A stretch of DNA of 64,000 nucleotides from CAIKBL01 sp964555355 (GTDB taxonomy: Bacteria; Pseudomonadota; Gammaproteobacteria; Ga0077536): the NCBI GenBank assembly GCA_964555355.1, contig CAZKRY010000003.1, positions 310,001-374,000 on the forward strand, read 5' to 3'. The notes below the pieces were generated by a model. It did no database searches, was not told the origin of the DNA, and worked only from the letters and a program-made list of their open reading frames with translations. Position 1 is the first letter of the stretch, and the number at the start of each line of letters is the position of its first letter. Made by a program: the position numbers and the translations under genes. Shown here piece by piece: positions 1-7,627 of this stretch.

Positions 1-1
1 G

Positions 2-385
2 ATCTTTGAATTCCTGCGGGCCACCGATTACAGCGGATTCGCAAATTATGCGCTCGCCGAGCGCGCGGCGGCGGAATTGCCGCCCTATAGCGCACTCGCA
101 CTGGTTCGGGCCGAAGCGGCAAGCCGCGAAAAACCGCTGTCATTTCTAACTAGCTTAGTCAATGCCACACGGGCGAATTTGCCGCGAACGTTGACCATCG
201 GCGGCCCAATCCCGGCGCTCATGGAACGTAAAGTCGGGAAGTACCGAGCGAATCTACTGCTGACCACGCCTGATCGCACGACACTTGCCGCCTGCCTTGA
301 CGTGTTGGTAAACCAAGCCGCGACATTGCCGGAAGCGCGCGCAGTCCGCTGGTATGTCGATGTCGATGCGTTGGACGTCGCTTAA
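2..385 (+). CDS. priA: Primosomal protein N' (PriA helicase), C-terminal fragment
   Basis: The frame is open from base 2 to a TAA at 383-385, so the gene enters from the left edge and only about the last 127 residues are present. The text contains a DYxxFAxxxLxER-like stretch, then LPPYSALALVRAEA and an ending RWYVDVDALDV. This is the pattern of the PriA C-terminal domain, which follows the helicase core and binds replication forks and SSB. PriA restarts collapsed replication forks by loading the primosome. The next gene is argS, the usual gammaproteobacterial neighbour. The helicase and zinc-binding parts lie outside the window, so integrity of the whole protein cannot be judged. Confidence 0.88.
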   Translation: MFEFLRATDYSGFANYALAERAAAELPPYSALALVRAEAASREKPLSFLTSLVNATRANLPRTLTIGGPIPALMERKVGKYRANLLLTTPDRTTLAACLDVLVNQAATLPEARAVRWYVDVDALDVA

Positions 386-401
386 ATCCTCGTCATGAAT
401 T

Positions 402-432
402 TTGATACCACTTGTGCTTCCGCGCTTATAAT
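402..432 (+). promoter_or_regulatory. Likely argS promoter
   Basis: TTGATA at 402-407 and a perfect TATAAT at 427-432 are separated by 19 bp, directly after the priA stop. A start near 439 gives a leader of about 54 nt to the TTG start of argS at 493. It also puts the in-frame ATG at 412 upstream of the transcript, which argues against that start. The long spacer is the weak point. Confidence 0.5.
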
Positions 433-492
433 TCGCGTATCACACACCCAATCGTTAGGCGGCGCGTTGCCCGCCCAGCCGGAATCGACCCG

Positions 493-2238
493 TTGAAAGA
501 GCAATTAAAACAGCGAATACGTCAGGCGTTGGAAGCCGCAGTGGCCGCCGACGAATTACCCGCCCTACCAACACCTTTTCCAGAAGTGGTGCTTGAGCCT
601 CCGCGACATTCGATTCACGGGGATTTGAGCTGCAATATCGCAATGTTGTTGGCGAAACCTTGTCGACAAGCGCCGCTCGCAATCGCCGGGAAAATCGCCA
701 GTCGCATCACCTGTGACGAAGGAATTGCTCGAGTTGAAATCGCGCCGCCGGGTTTTCTGAATTTTCGCCTATGCGCGGATACGATGCTGCGGATCGTGGA
801 GACAATTCTAAGTGCGCCCACCACCGCAAGTGTCACCCAGAATGCCGTAACGCACTCGGTATTGCTGGAATTCGTTTCCGCCAACCCAACTGGTCCGCTC
901 CACGTCGGACATGGCCGCGGTGCGGCTTATGGTGCCGCGCTTGCCAATTTGCTTCGTGCGGTTGGACAAAGGGTCACCACTGAGTACTACGTGAATGACG
1001 CTGGTCGCCAGATGGACATTCTGGCCTTGAGCGTCTGGTTACGTTATTTGTCGACTGCGGAATTGACGCGCGAATTTCCGGAGAATGCGTATCGTGGCGC
1101 CTACATTCACGACATCGCAAACGATCTCAGGAACATCCACGGCGGCCGCTTTGAGCGGTCATTCACCCTGGCCCTAGCCGCCGAAATTGCCGACCCCGAG
1201 GCGCGACTCGATCACCTAATCGCCCATTGCCGCTCGACGCTCGCGGACGATTACGAGTTGGTGCACCGCTTTGCGTGTGACGCGATCTTGCGCGGAATCA
1301 GCGACGACCTCGCCGCCTTTGGCGTGACTTTCGACAACTGGTACTCGGAGCAATCGCTCACCGCGCGCGGTTTGCTGTCGAGCGCGCTCGATGCGCTCGA
1401 GGCCGCCGGCTATACGTTTCGCGAGGCCGGTGCGCTCTGGTTCCGCGCGAGCGCGGTGGGTGATGAGAAAGACCGGGTACTGGTCCGCGAAAACGGCAAT
1501 CCGACTTATTTCGCCTCCGATGTCGCCTATCATCGAGACAAGTTCGCGCGTGGTTTCGCGCGCGCGATCAACATTTGGGGCGCCGACCACCATGGTTATA
1601 TTCCGCGGGTCAAAGCCGTGCTCCAGGTGTTGGGGCTAGCGCCCGCGAACCTGGATATCTTGCTGGTCCAATTCGCGAGCCTCTACCGAGCCGGACAAAA
1701 AGTTCAAATGTCGACACGTTCCGGCGAGTTCGTAACCTTGCGCGAACTCATCGATGAAGTTGGCAAAGACGCCGCGCGTTACTTCTACAGCAGCCGCCGC
1801 TCTGATCAACATCTCGACTTCGACTTGGATCTTGCAAAAGAACAGAGCCAAGATAATCCGGTTTACTATCTGCAATATGCGCATGCGCGAATTTGCAGTG
1901 TTTTTCGCCAACACGCGCAAGCGGGTCAGGATTTCTCGCCCGCGATCGCGTGTGCACAGCTTGCGCTATTGGTTGAACCCAAAGAAACCCAACTCACGGG
2001 CGTTCTGTCGCGCTACAGTGACGTTGTGACAAACGCGGCCGCGAGTCTTGACCCACACCTCGTTGCCAACTATTTGCGAGATCTCGCGACCGAGTACCAC
2101 GCGTATTACAACACGCACAAGATCTTGGTCGACGAGTCGAATTTGCGCCTGGCGCGACTCGCGCTTTGTGCGGCTGTCCGCATCGTGCTGGCGCACGGCC
2201 TGGGACTACTCGGGGTATCAGCGCCGGAGGAGATGTAA
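493..2238 (+). CDS. argS: Arginyl-tRNA synthetase
   Basis: Class I aminoacyl-tRNA synthetase that charges tRNA-Arg with arginine in the cytoplasm. The N-terminal additional domain (about residues 1-110) is followed by the ATP-binding signature, here HVGH inside SANPTGPLHVGHGRG. A KMSK-like KVQMSTRSG loop and the DALR anticodon-binding domain follow at the C-terminus. The reading frame extends up to an ATG at 412, but those 27 residues do not look like ArgS and would start upstream of the likely -10 box. The TTG at 493 gives MKEQLKQRI, a normal ArgS beginning, and a 581-residue protein of usual length. The SPOR gene follows after 2 bp and is probably co-transcribed. Confidence 0.95.
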   Translation: MKEQLKQRIRQALEAAVAADELPALPTPFPEVVLEPPRHSIHGDLSCNIAMLLAKPCRQAPLAIAGKIASRITCDEGIARVEIAPPGFLNFRLCADTMLRIVETILSAPTTASVTQNAVTHSVLLEFVSANPTGPLHVGHGRGAAYGAALANLLRAVGQRVTTEYYVNDAGRQMDILALSVWLRYLSTAELTREFPENAYRGAYIHDIANDLRNIHGGRFERSFTLALAAEIADPEARLDHLIAHCRSTLADDYELVHRFACDAILRGISDDLAAFGVTFDNWYSEQSLTARGLLSSALDALEAAGYTFREAGALWFRASAVGDEKDRVLVRENGNPTYFASDVAYHRDKFARGFARAINIWGADHHGYIPRVKAVLQVLGLAPANLDILLVQFASLYRAGQKVQMSTRSGEFVTLRELIDEVGKDAARYFYSSRRSDQHLDFDLDLAKEQSQDNPVYYLQYAHARICSVFRQHAQAGQDFSPAIACAQLALLVEPKETQLTGVLSRYSDVVTNAAASLDPHLVANYLRDLATEYHAYYNTHKILVDESNLRLARLALCAAVRIVLAHGLGLLGVSAPEEM

Positions 2239-2240
2239 GC

Positions 2241-2840
2241 ATGGCGCGGGATTACAAAAAGTCTTCGGGTGACGCCCGGCCTCCGGGAAGCTGGTTGTCG
2301 TTTTTGACCGGTCTCGCGATAGGGCTGGTCGCGGCAGTTGGGGTCTACCTATGGTCGAATCCGACGCATCCGTCACGGACACCTGCGTCCCCGCCTCCGG
2401 AGCGCTCCGCAACGCGCGAGCCTGCGCCTGATGAGCAAGCGCTTGAAGGTATCGCGGCACCGACGGCCACGCCGACACCAAAATTCGATTTCTACAAGAT
2501 TCTGCCCGAGATAGAAGTCAAGGTGCCGGAAGAGCATCTCACCGAGCCCACTCTTTCGGACGCGCCGGACGCGTCGCCCACAACCGCAGCCTATATTCTG
2601 CAAGTTGCCTCGTTTCAGCGATACGAAGAAGCCGACCAATCCAAGGCACAACTCGCGTTGAACGGCGTACGCGCCACTATCCAACGGGTGGTAATCAATG
2701 GTCAGGACGTGTGGTATCGCGTTCACGTGGGCCCCTACCCTACGGTGCAAGCGGCGCAAACGGTGCGCGCTCAGCTCGCGCAAGTCGGCGTCAATGCGAT
2801 CATGTTGAAATTAGGCGACGCCCCCGCGTCTGAACACTAA
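2241..2840 (+). CDS. SPOR-domain cell division protein (FtsN-like)
   Basis: A 199-residue bitopic protein. It has a short basic cytoplasmic tail, one membrane helix at about residues 18-38, a proline/threonine-rich periplasmic linker, and a C-terminal SPOR domain (about 120-195) with AYILQVASF, the turn around DVWYRVHVGPY and a closing VNAIMLKL. SPOR domains bind denuded glycan strands of septal peptidoglycan. It starts 2 bp after argS, the common position for an FtsN-type gene in gammaproteobacteria. There hslVU often follows; here the next gene is on the opposite strand. The start was set at ATG 2241 because upstream codons lie inside argS. Whether it is the functional FtsN cannot be decided from sequence. 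Confidence 0.85.
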   Translation: MARDYKKSSGDARPPGSWLSFLTGLAIGLVAAVGVYLWSNPTHPSRTPASPPPERSATREPAPDEQALEGIAAPTATPTPKFDFYKILPEIEVKVPEEHLTEPTLSDAPDASPTTAAYILQVASFQRYEEADQSKAQLALNGVRATIQRVVINGQDVWYRVHVGPYPTVQAAQTVRAQLAQVGVNAIMLKLGDAPASEH

Positions 2841-2860
2841 CCCTCAGCCTAACCCTCAGC
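2837..2860. repeat. Perfect 12-bp tandem duplication across two convergent stop codons
   Basis: CTAACCCTCAGC occurs twice in direct succession (2837-2848 and 2849-2860). The first copy supplies the TAA of the forward SPOR gene (2838-2840). The second copy supplies the TAG of the reverse HD-domain gene (CTA at 2849-2851). It looks like a simple slippage duplication. Confidence 0.8.
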
Positions 2861-3487
2861 GAGTAAGCGACGAAGGTTCGCACTAGCTGCCGCGTGGAAC
2901 GCCGATTCACCGGCCTCGTTTGTGAAGTAACTCGTCAACCGGATTTCCTGGGACAGATAAAAGCGGATATTGTCCGCCGCGTACGGTAACCAGACGGACC
3001 ACGCGATATCGGTTTGGCTAAGGAATTGTTGCTCCCGCCACAGCCTCCGTGAGTTATCCAAAAAAGTTGGATAATCCGCCGCAAGTCCGGAGAGATCGGC
3101 CGCCCTCACGAGTTTCTGTTCCGCAGTGACGAACTGAGCATCCCGCCGCGTGCATAAAATTGCTTGTTCAATCTTACGTAAAATCGATGATGGAACTCTG
3201 TCGGCAAGCGCTTCCCGGGCGAGCGCGGCGGAGTACGCTTCCTTACAAGCGTAACCAAGCTGCGCGTGATCTTCCTGATAACCGGCATCGTGAAATAGCA
3301 ACGCGCAGTAAACCACGCGCGCCTCCACGCGTATTCCCTCGGCAATACATCGGGTCAGGATTTTCTCAGCTGACTCGAGGGTGGTCAGTACATGCTGGAA
3401 ATTGTGGTAGGTCAGCGAATCGCTATATAAACGCGCCGCGATACCCTCCAAGTCCCGTTCGCGAATGGATTCAATCTTCACCGTCAC
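2849..3487 (-). CDS. Predicted HD-superfamily metal-dependent phosphohydrolase
   Basis: The protein has the layout of the small HD phosphohydrolases of the COG4339 type. A YHNFQH segment comes early, then CALLFHDAGYQ with the HD dyad, then an E-rich helix with further conserved positions. The substrate is unknown; the family is expected to hydrolyse a phosphate ester or nucleotide using bound metal. The frame runs up to 3556 inside the tRNA gene, which cannot be the true start. GTG at 3487 (or 3481) gives VTVKIESIRERD, about 212 residues, and clears the tRNA. It converges on the SPOR gene with 8 bp between the stops. Confidence 0.7.
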   Translation of the reverse strand: MTVKIESIRERDLEGIAARLYSDSLTYHNFQHVLTTLESAEKILTRCIAEGIRVEARVVYCALLFHDAGYQEDHAQLGYACKEAYSAALAREALADRVPSSILRKIEQAILCTRRDAQFVTAEQKLVRAADLSGLAADYPTFLDNSRRLWREQQFLSQTDIAWSVWLPYAADNIRFYLSQEIRLTSYFTNEAGESAFHAAASANLRRLLAEG

Positions 3488-3528
3488 TAGGCCGGGTCTC
3501 GGGAAGTTATTGGTCAGTTTGTCGCATT

Positions 3529-3602
3529 TGGAGCGGGTGATGGGAATCGAACCCACGCTCTCAGCTTGGGAAGCTGATGTTCTGCCATTGAACTACACCC
3601 GC
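3529..3602 (-). tRNA. tRNA-Gly (anticodon CCC)
   Basis: Read on the minus strand from 3602, the gene begins GCGGGTG and ends CACCCGC followed by an encoded TCCA, closing a 7-bp acceptor stem. The anticodon stem TCAGC/GCTGA encloses the loop TTCCCAA, giving anticodon CCC. The T-arm contains the standard GGTTCGATTCC. The length is 74 nt with CCA encoded. Confidence 0.95.
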
Positions 3603-3611
3603 AGCGCTTCC

Positions 3612-3639
3612 ATTCTAGTCATTTGAGTTAAGCGGTCAA
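3612..3639 (-). promoter_or_regulatory. Promoter of tRNA-Gly
   Basis: On the minus strand TTGACC (3639-3634) and TAGAAT (3617-3612) are separated by 16 bp and end 9 bp before the tRNA. Both boxes are close to sigma-70 consensus, and the position fits a start a few bases before the mature 5' end. Confidence 0.65.
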
Positions 3640-3783
3640 AGTTGGACCCGACATTCCCGTAGAGAATTGCCGGAAATGCGTCCGGGGTTGGCCTCCGGAA
3701 ACTGTCCCCTCGCCACTGGGCATTGCTATGGCTTATAGTTCGCCCGTTATCCCTTACAGTCCACCGCCTTCGCGCACTGCCGC

Positions 3784-4209
3784 ATGGATACGAGTTCAAT
3801 CGCTGCAACAGGCGCTTTGCCAGTCGTGGTCGTCGTCGATGACAGTGCCGCCGTGCGGGTTTTTTTTGAACGCGCGGTGGCCGATCTCGCGGTGGATCTG
3901 CGCACCTTTAACTCACCGGTATCGGCCTTCGAATACCTCGATGTGCAATGCCCGGCATTGCTGTTCCTCGATATCATCATGCCTGAAAAGGACGGTTTGA
4001 CCTTTTTACAAGAGCTTCGTCGACACCCGCTTCACGCCAACACACAAACGATCGTCATTAGCTCGAAGGACTACGCACAAGATCGGGTCACCGCCAAAGC
4101 GCTCGGGGTCATGGAATTCGTACCCAAACCGATGACCACGCGAGCGATTGCCGATCTGGTTTTGAAATACACCAGTGCCACGGCACGGACTGCCCAGGCC
4201 TCTCCTTGA
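3784..4209 (+). CDS. Single-domain response regulator (CheY-like receiver)
   Basis: A 141-residue protein that is one receiver domain without an output domain. The acid pocket is VVDDS at 16-21. The phosphoacceptor is D63 in LLFLDIIMPEKDG, the switch region is TIVISSKD, and a lysine is present in FVPKPM. It should be phosphorylated by a histidine kinase and act by protein contact. Its stop overlaps the TTG start of the MBL-fold hydrolase by 4 bp, so the two are translated together and probably work in one pathway. No kinase lies nearby. Upstream is the tRNA on the other strand, with about 180 bp between. Confidence 0.85.
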   Translation: MDTSSIAATGALPVVVVVDDSAAVRVFFERAVADLAVDLRTFNSPVSAFEYLDVQCPALLFLDIIMPEKDGLTFLQELRRHPLHANTQTIVISSKDYAQDRVTAKALGVMEFVPKPMTTRAIADLVLKYTSATARTAQASP

Positions 4210-5114
4210 GTACGCGGTACCTGCGGTTTTGGGGAGTCCGCGGCTCTTACGCGGCACCGCACTCAACCCACCTTGGAGTTGGCGGTAACACTTCTTGTGT
4301 CGAAATTCGCGTTGACGACCACCTGCTCATTTGCGATGGCGGTACCGGCATCATCCCACTCGGCGAACGGCTGGTTCAGGAAAGTGACATGCCGAACACC
4401 CTGGTGGTGTTTACGCACTATCACTGGGATCACATTTGCGGCTTGCCGTTTTTCCAGCCGGCGTTTTCGCCCCATTGGAAGATAAAATTCTTTGGGCCGG
4501 GCGAAACCGCCAGTGATATCGAACTCCGACTGTCCAATCAAATGAAGGCGCCGTATTTCCCGGTTGAAATCGAAACCTGGGCGGCGGCCATCGAGTATGT
4601 ACAACCGATAAACGGCGAAGTGCGTCATGGCCCATTTACGATCGGCTTTCATAGCGTCCACCATCCGGGCGTGACCTACGGCTATCGCATCAAGGTTGCC
4701 GGGCAAACGATTGTTTATATGTCGGACAACGAGATCGATTTTTTGAAATCCTCGATTGCCAAGCGTGCCGATGAATTTAGTGCCGAAGAGATCAGGATGA
4801 TCTCGCGCATGGAAAACGAGGAACGCGCTGCCGAGCTCGCCGCGATCCGCGGTGCCGATATCTTGATCCACGACGCGCAATACACACCGGCGGACTATTC
4901 CCGCAAGCGCGGCTGGGGGCATTCCTGCTATATCGACGCCGTGAATTTCGCGATCGATGCCGAAGTCAAAGTGTTATATCTATACCACCACGATCCAAAT
5001 TACGATGACGATCGCGTGGCGGAGATCCATCGCGACTGTTTGCAGATTATTCAAGACCGCGGCTCCCCATTACGATGTATCGTCGCTCGCGAAGGCAGCA
5101 CGATTAATTGGTAG
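4206..5114 (+). CDS. MBL-fold metallo-hydrolase coupled to a response regulator
   Basis: A cytoplasmic beta-lactamase-fold hydrolase of 302 residues. It starts with RFWGVRGSYAAP and has the metal motif HYHWDH (the HxHxDH core), followed by GLPFFQPAF. A later histidine lies in HSVHHPG, with DNE, HDAQYTP and a C-terminal YHHDPNYDDD. This is the COG1235-type branch near cyclic-nucleotide phosphodiesterases and PhnP; the real substrate is unknown. The start is TTG at 4206, overlapping the response regulator stop. A paralogue with the same opening, the same HWDHI-GLP block and the same HH(D/E)P ending lies at 32428-33411, there next to STAS and PP2C genes. Both copies are therefore tied to signalling genes. 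Confidence 0.8.
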   Translation: MSTRYLRFWGVRGSYAAPHSTHLGVGGNTSCVEIRVDDHLLICDGGTGIIPLGERLVQESDMPNTLVVFTHYHWDHICGLPFFQPAFSPHWKIKFFGPGETASDIELRLSNQMKAPYFPVEIETWAAAIEYVQPINGEVRHGPFTIGFHSVHHPGVTYGYRIKVAGQTIVYMSDNEIDFLKSSIAKRADEFSAEEIRMISRMENEERAAELAAIRGADILIHDAQYTPADYSRKRGWGHSCYIDAVNFAIDAEVKVLYLYHHDPNYDDDRVAEIHRDCLQIIQDRGSPLRCIVAREGSTINW

Positions 5115-5126
5115 CGGTTTACGTCG

Positions 5127-5324
5127 ATGGAAATTGTCGTCAACGGCCAAAGGCGCCAAGTCGAGGAACCTATCTCGGTGGCCTCGCTGCTCGGCGAGCT
5201 CGCACTTCGCGGCCGTTTGGCGGTCGAAGTCAATGGCGATATTGTCCCACGGAGCAAGTACGCAGAAACGCCATTGAAAGCACACGACACGGTAGAAATA
5301 GTCAAAGCAATTGGCGGCGGCTGA
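5127..5324 (+). CDS. thiS: Sulfur carrier protein ThiS
   Basis: A 65-residue ubiquitin-fold protein that carries sulfur as a C-terminal thiocarboxylate for thiazole synthesis in thiamine biosynthesis. It begins MEIVVNGQ, has the central VEVNGDIVPRSKY typical of ThiS, and ends in IGGG, supplying the exposed Gly-Gly that is adenylated and thiolated. It is followed 39 bp later by thiG, its direct partner. ThiF, ThiH/ThiO and ThiC are not in the window. Confidence 0.93.
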   Translation: MEIVVNGQRRQVEEPISVASLLGELALRGRLAVEVNGDIVPRSKYAETPLKAHDTVEIVKAIGGG

Positions 5325-5363
5325 ACTTCAAACCTCCGCTGCAGTTTTAGAGCGCCTCACCCT

Positions 5364-6182
5364 ATGCACGAAACACTGACTCACTCGGCAGCACAGTCCT
5401 CCGCGGACCCGCTCATCATCGCGGGAGTTCAATACTCTTCGCGTTTGCTAGTCGGTACCGGCAAGTACAAGGATTTCACCGAGACGCAGGCCGCGATTGC
5501 GGCGAGCGGTGCACAAATTGTGACCGTCGCGATTCGCCGCACCAACCTCGGACAGGATCGGGATGCACCGAATCTGCTCGATTACCTGCCGCCCGAGCAA
5601 TACACCATTTTGCCCAATACCGCCGGGTGCTATGACGCCGAAAGCGCGGTGCGGACATGCCGTCTCGCGCGCGAACTTTTAGACGGTCATACACTCGTTA
5701 AATTGGAAGTGCTGGGCGATCAGAAAACGCTTTACCCAAATATGGTCGATACGCTGCGCGCCGCCGAGATCCTATGTGCCGACGGTTTTCAAGTCATGGT
5801 CTACACCACCGACGATCCGATCGCCGCCAAACGTCTCGAAGCGATTGGTTGCGTCGCAATCATGCCGCTGGCGGCGCCCATCGGCTCCGGCCTAGGATTA
5901 CAGAATCGCTTCACGATCCGTGAAATCGTTGAAACGATCAAAGTCCCGGTGATTGTCGACGCCGGTGTTGGCACCGCTTCTGACGCCAGCATCGCAATGG
6001 AGCTTGGCTGCGATGCCGTACTCACGAATACGGCCATTGCGGAAGCTCGCGATCCGGTGCTTATGGCGTCCGCGATGCGGCACGCGGTGGTCGCGGGGCG
6101 TCAGGCCTATCGCGCCGGTCGGATGCCGCGGCGGACTCATGCCTCGGCATCGTCGCCGCTGGACGGCCGCTTTTTTACCTAA
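5364..6182 (+). CDS. thiG: Thiazole synthase ThiG
   Basis: A TIM-barrel enzyme that condenses deoxyxylulose 5-phosphate, dehydroglycine and the ThiS thiocarboxylate into the thiamine thiazole phosphate. Family landmarks are SRLLVGTGKY near the start, VTVAIRR, LPNTAGCY, the Schiff-base lysine in VKLEVLGD, and the phosphate-binding PVIVDAGVGTASDA and VLTNTAIA blocks. The length of 272 residues carries about 15 extra N-terminal residues; the start could be slightly later. It lies between thiS and trmB in the order seen in Pseudomonas-like genomes. Confidence 0.95.
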   Translation: MHETLTHSAAQSSADPLIIAGVQYSSRLLVGTGKYKDFTETQAAIAASGAQIVTVAIRRTNLGQDRDAPNLLDYLPPEQYTILPNTAGCYDAESAVRTCRLARELLDGHTLVKLEVLGDQKTLYPNMVDTLRAAEILCADGFQVMVYTTDDPIAAKRLEAIGCVAIMPLAAPIGSGLGLQNRFTIREIVETIKVPVIVDAGVGTASDASIAMELGCDAVLTNTAIAEARDPVLMASAMRHAVVAGRQAYRAGRMPRRTHASASSPLDGRFFT

Positions 6183-6197
6183 AGCATCGACTCGTTC

Positions 6198-6884
6198 ATG
6201 AGCGAGCTACCTCCCGCGCAGCGTCGCGGCGTGCGCAGCTTTGTCCGCCGCGAAGGTCGGATGACCGCCGCCCAGGCCGATGCGTTGGCAACTCTCCTTC
6301 CGCGCTTCGAATTCGCCTCACCACTTCGCTTCGCGGAACACGCGTTCATAAACCAGGCGCCCCTGGCCTTGGAAATTGGCTGCGGCAATGGCGATTTTCT
6401 CGCGCACGCGGCGGCCTTGGCACCGGACGTGAACTTTATTGGCGCTGAAGTGCACCGCCCCGGTCTCGGGCAATTAGTGCGCCGTGCCGCCCAAGACGAG
6501 CTCGGGAACGTTCGCCTGTATACCCAAGACGTCAATCTTCTAATTGCGGAACTTCCACCCGAGACGCTGAGTAAAATATTCGTCTTCTTCCCCGATCCCT
6601 GGCCAAAGTCGCGCCATCACAAACGGCGGCTGTTAAGCGGCGCCTTTTTTACCGCGCTCAAACGCGTAGTCGCCCGTCACGGTCGTCTATTTATCGCGAC
6701 CGACGTTGCCGACTACGCGGAGTCGATTGTGGCCGCGTTAGGAGAATCTGGACAATGGATCAACTTGGCGCAGCCAGCTGATTTTTCTCCGCGCTATAAG
6801 CCACGCCTCTTGACGCGCTTCGAAGCACGCGGGTTGGCCGCCGGACGACGCGCATTTGAGTTCGCGCTTGGTCCGCGCGATTAA
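6198..6884 (+). CDS. trmB: tRNA (guanine-N7)-methyltransferase TrmB
   Basis: SAM-dependent enzyme that makes m7G46 in the variable loop of tRNAs. The SAM-binding loop LEIGCGNGDFL is followed by IGAEVHRPG, and the family signature FFPDPWPKSRHHKRRL is complete. The start MSELPPAQRRGVRSFVRREGRMT is typical of gammaproteobacterial TrmB. The length of 228 residues is normal. It follows thiG by 15 bp. Confidence 0.95.
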   Translation: MSELPPAQRRGVRSFVRREGRMTAAQADALATLLPRFEFASPLRFAEHAFINQAPLALEIGCGNGDFLAHAAALAPDVNFIGAEVHRPGLGQLVRRAAQDELGNVRLYTQDVNLLIAELPPETLSKIFVFFPDPWPKSRHHKRRLLSGAFFTALKRVVARHGRLFIATDVADYAESIVAALGESGQWINLAQPADFSPRYKPRLLTRFEARGLAAGRRAFEFALGPRD

Positions 6885-6900
6885 TGACATACCGAAAGGG

Positions 6901-6924
6901 CGCAACGCCTTGTCAAAGGTTGCG
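6901..6924. terminator. Hairpin between convergent trmB and yrfG
   Basis: CGCAA, a 2-nt bulge and CCTT pair with AAGG-TTGCG around the loop GTCA. It lies in the 60-bp gap between convergent genes. There is no T-run, so a terminator role is inferred from position only. Confidence 0.35.
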
Positions 6925-6944
6925 GGGACGGATTCGGATATTCC

Positions 6945-7616
6945 TCAGCCCTGCGCTTGATATGCCTCTAACCAAGGGATCAATTCGGCCAAGCGATTGA
7001 CGCTCGCGAATCTAAGATAGCGTTTGCGTTCACCACTGCTACTTGGGAAGTGCACGCCAAACACATGGCGCACGCCCTGCCCGCGCGCGGTTTCAAGCAC
7101 CGCACCATTGTCGTCCACCAACATCGCGGAGGCGAAATCGTAATCGCCTAACCGCGCGAGACGATGCCAAAATTCAGGTGCTTCCTTGGCCGCGCCAAAC
7201 TCATGCGCGCTGACCACTTGCTGAAAATACGGCCGCAACCCAGTTTGCGCGAGTTTACGGTCGAGGCTGCGCGGATGTGCATTGGTCGCCAACACCACAC
7301 GGTAACCGCGACACGTTAGATGGCGTAAAAATTCCTCCGTTCCCGGGCGCACTTTGATCAGCGCCGCTTGCGCAATTTCAAGCGCGTGGATCGATACGCC
7401 TAATTCGCGCTCCCAATGATCCAAGCAATACCAAGAAAGAGTGCCGCGCAGTGGTCCTATGCGTAACGCGATATCTTCTTTCGCGCGCGTTAGCGACATC
7501 CCCTGAGTCGTCGCCAAGGTTTGCGGGAGCGCGACGTTCCACACTTGGTCGTCGAAATGGAGATCGAGCAAAGTGCCGTCCATATCGAGAAAGACGGTCG
7601 AAATAGCCTGTGTCAC
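6945..7616 (-). CDS. yrfG: HAD-family GMP/IMP nucleotidase (YrfG-type)
   Basis: Haloacid-dehalogenase phosphatase of 223 residues. Motif I is FLDMDGTLLDL, with the nucleophile and acid/base aspartates. It is followed by the family-typical LHFDDQVWN. Motif II is VLATNAHP, a lysine lies in GAAKEAP, and motif III/IV is MLVDDN. The pattern matches YrfG, which dephosphorylates purine mononucleotides. It sits 11 bp upstream of a Sel1-repeat gene's stop on the same strand, so the two may share a transcript, with the Sel1 gene first. Confidence 0.85.
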   Translation of the reverse strand: MTQAISTVFLDMDGTLLDLHFDDQVWNVALPQTLATTQGMSLTRAKEDIALRIGPLRGTLSWYCLDHWERELGVSIHALEIAQAALIKVRPGTEEFLRHLTCRGYRVVLATNAHPRSLDRKLAQTGLRPYFQQVVSAHEFGAAKEAPEFWHRLARLGDYDFASAMLVDDNGAVLETARGQGVRHVFGVHFPSSSGERKRYLRFASVNRLAELIPWLEAYQAQG

Positions 7617-7627
7617 GACGGATCCTG

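Noticed and set aside
412..492. Upstream in-frame ATG of argS giving 27 extra residues
   Set aside because: It lies before the TATAAT box and the residues do not resemble an ArgS N-terminus; TTG 493 fits better.
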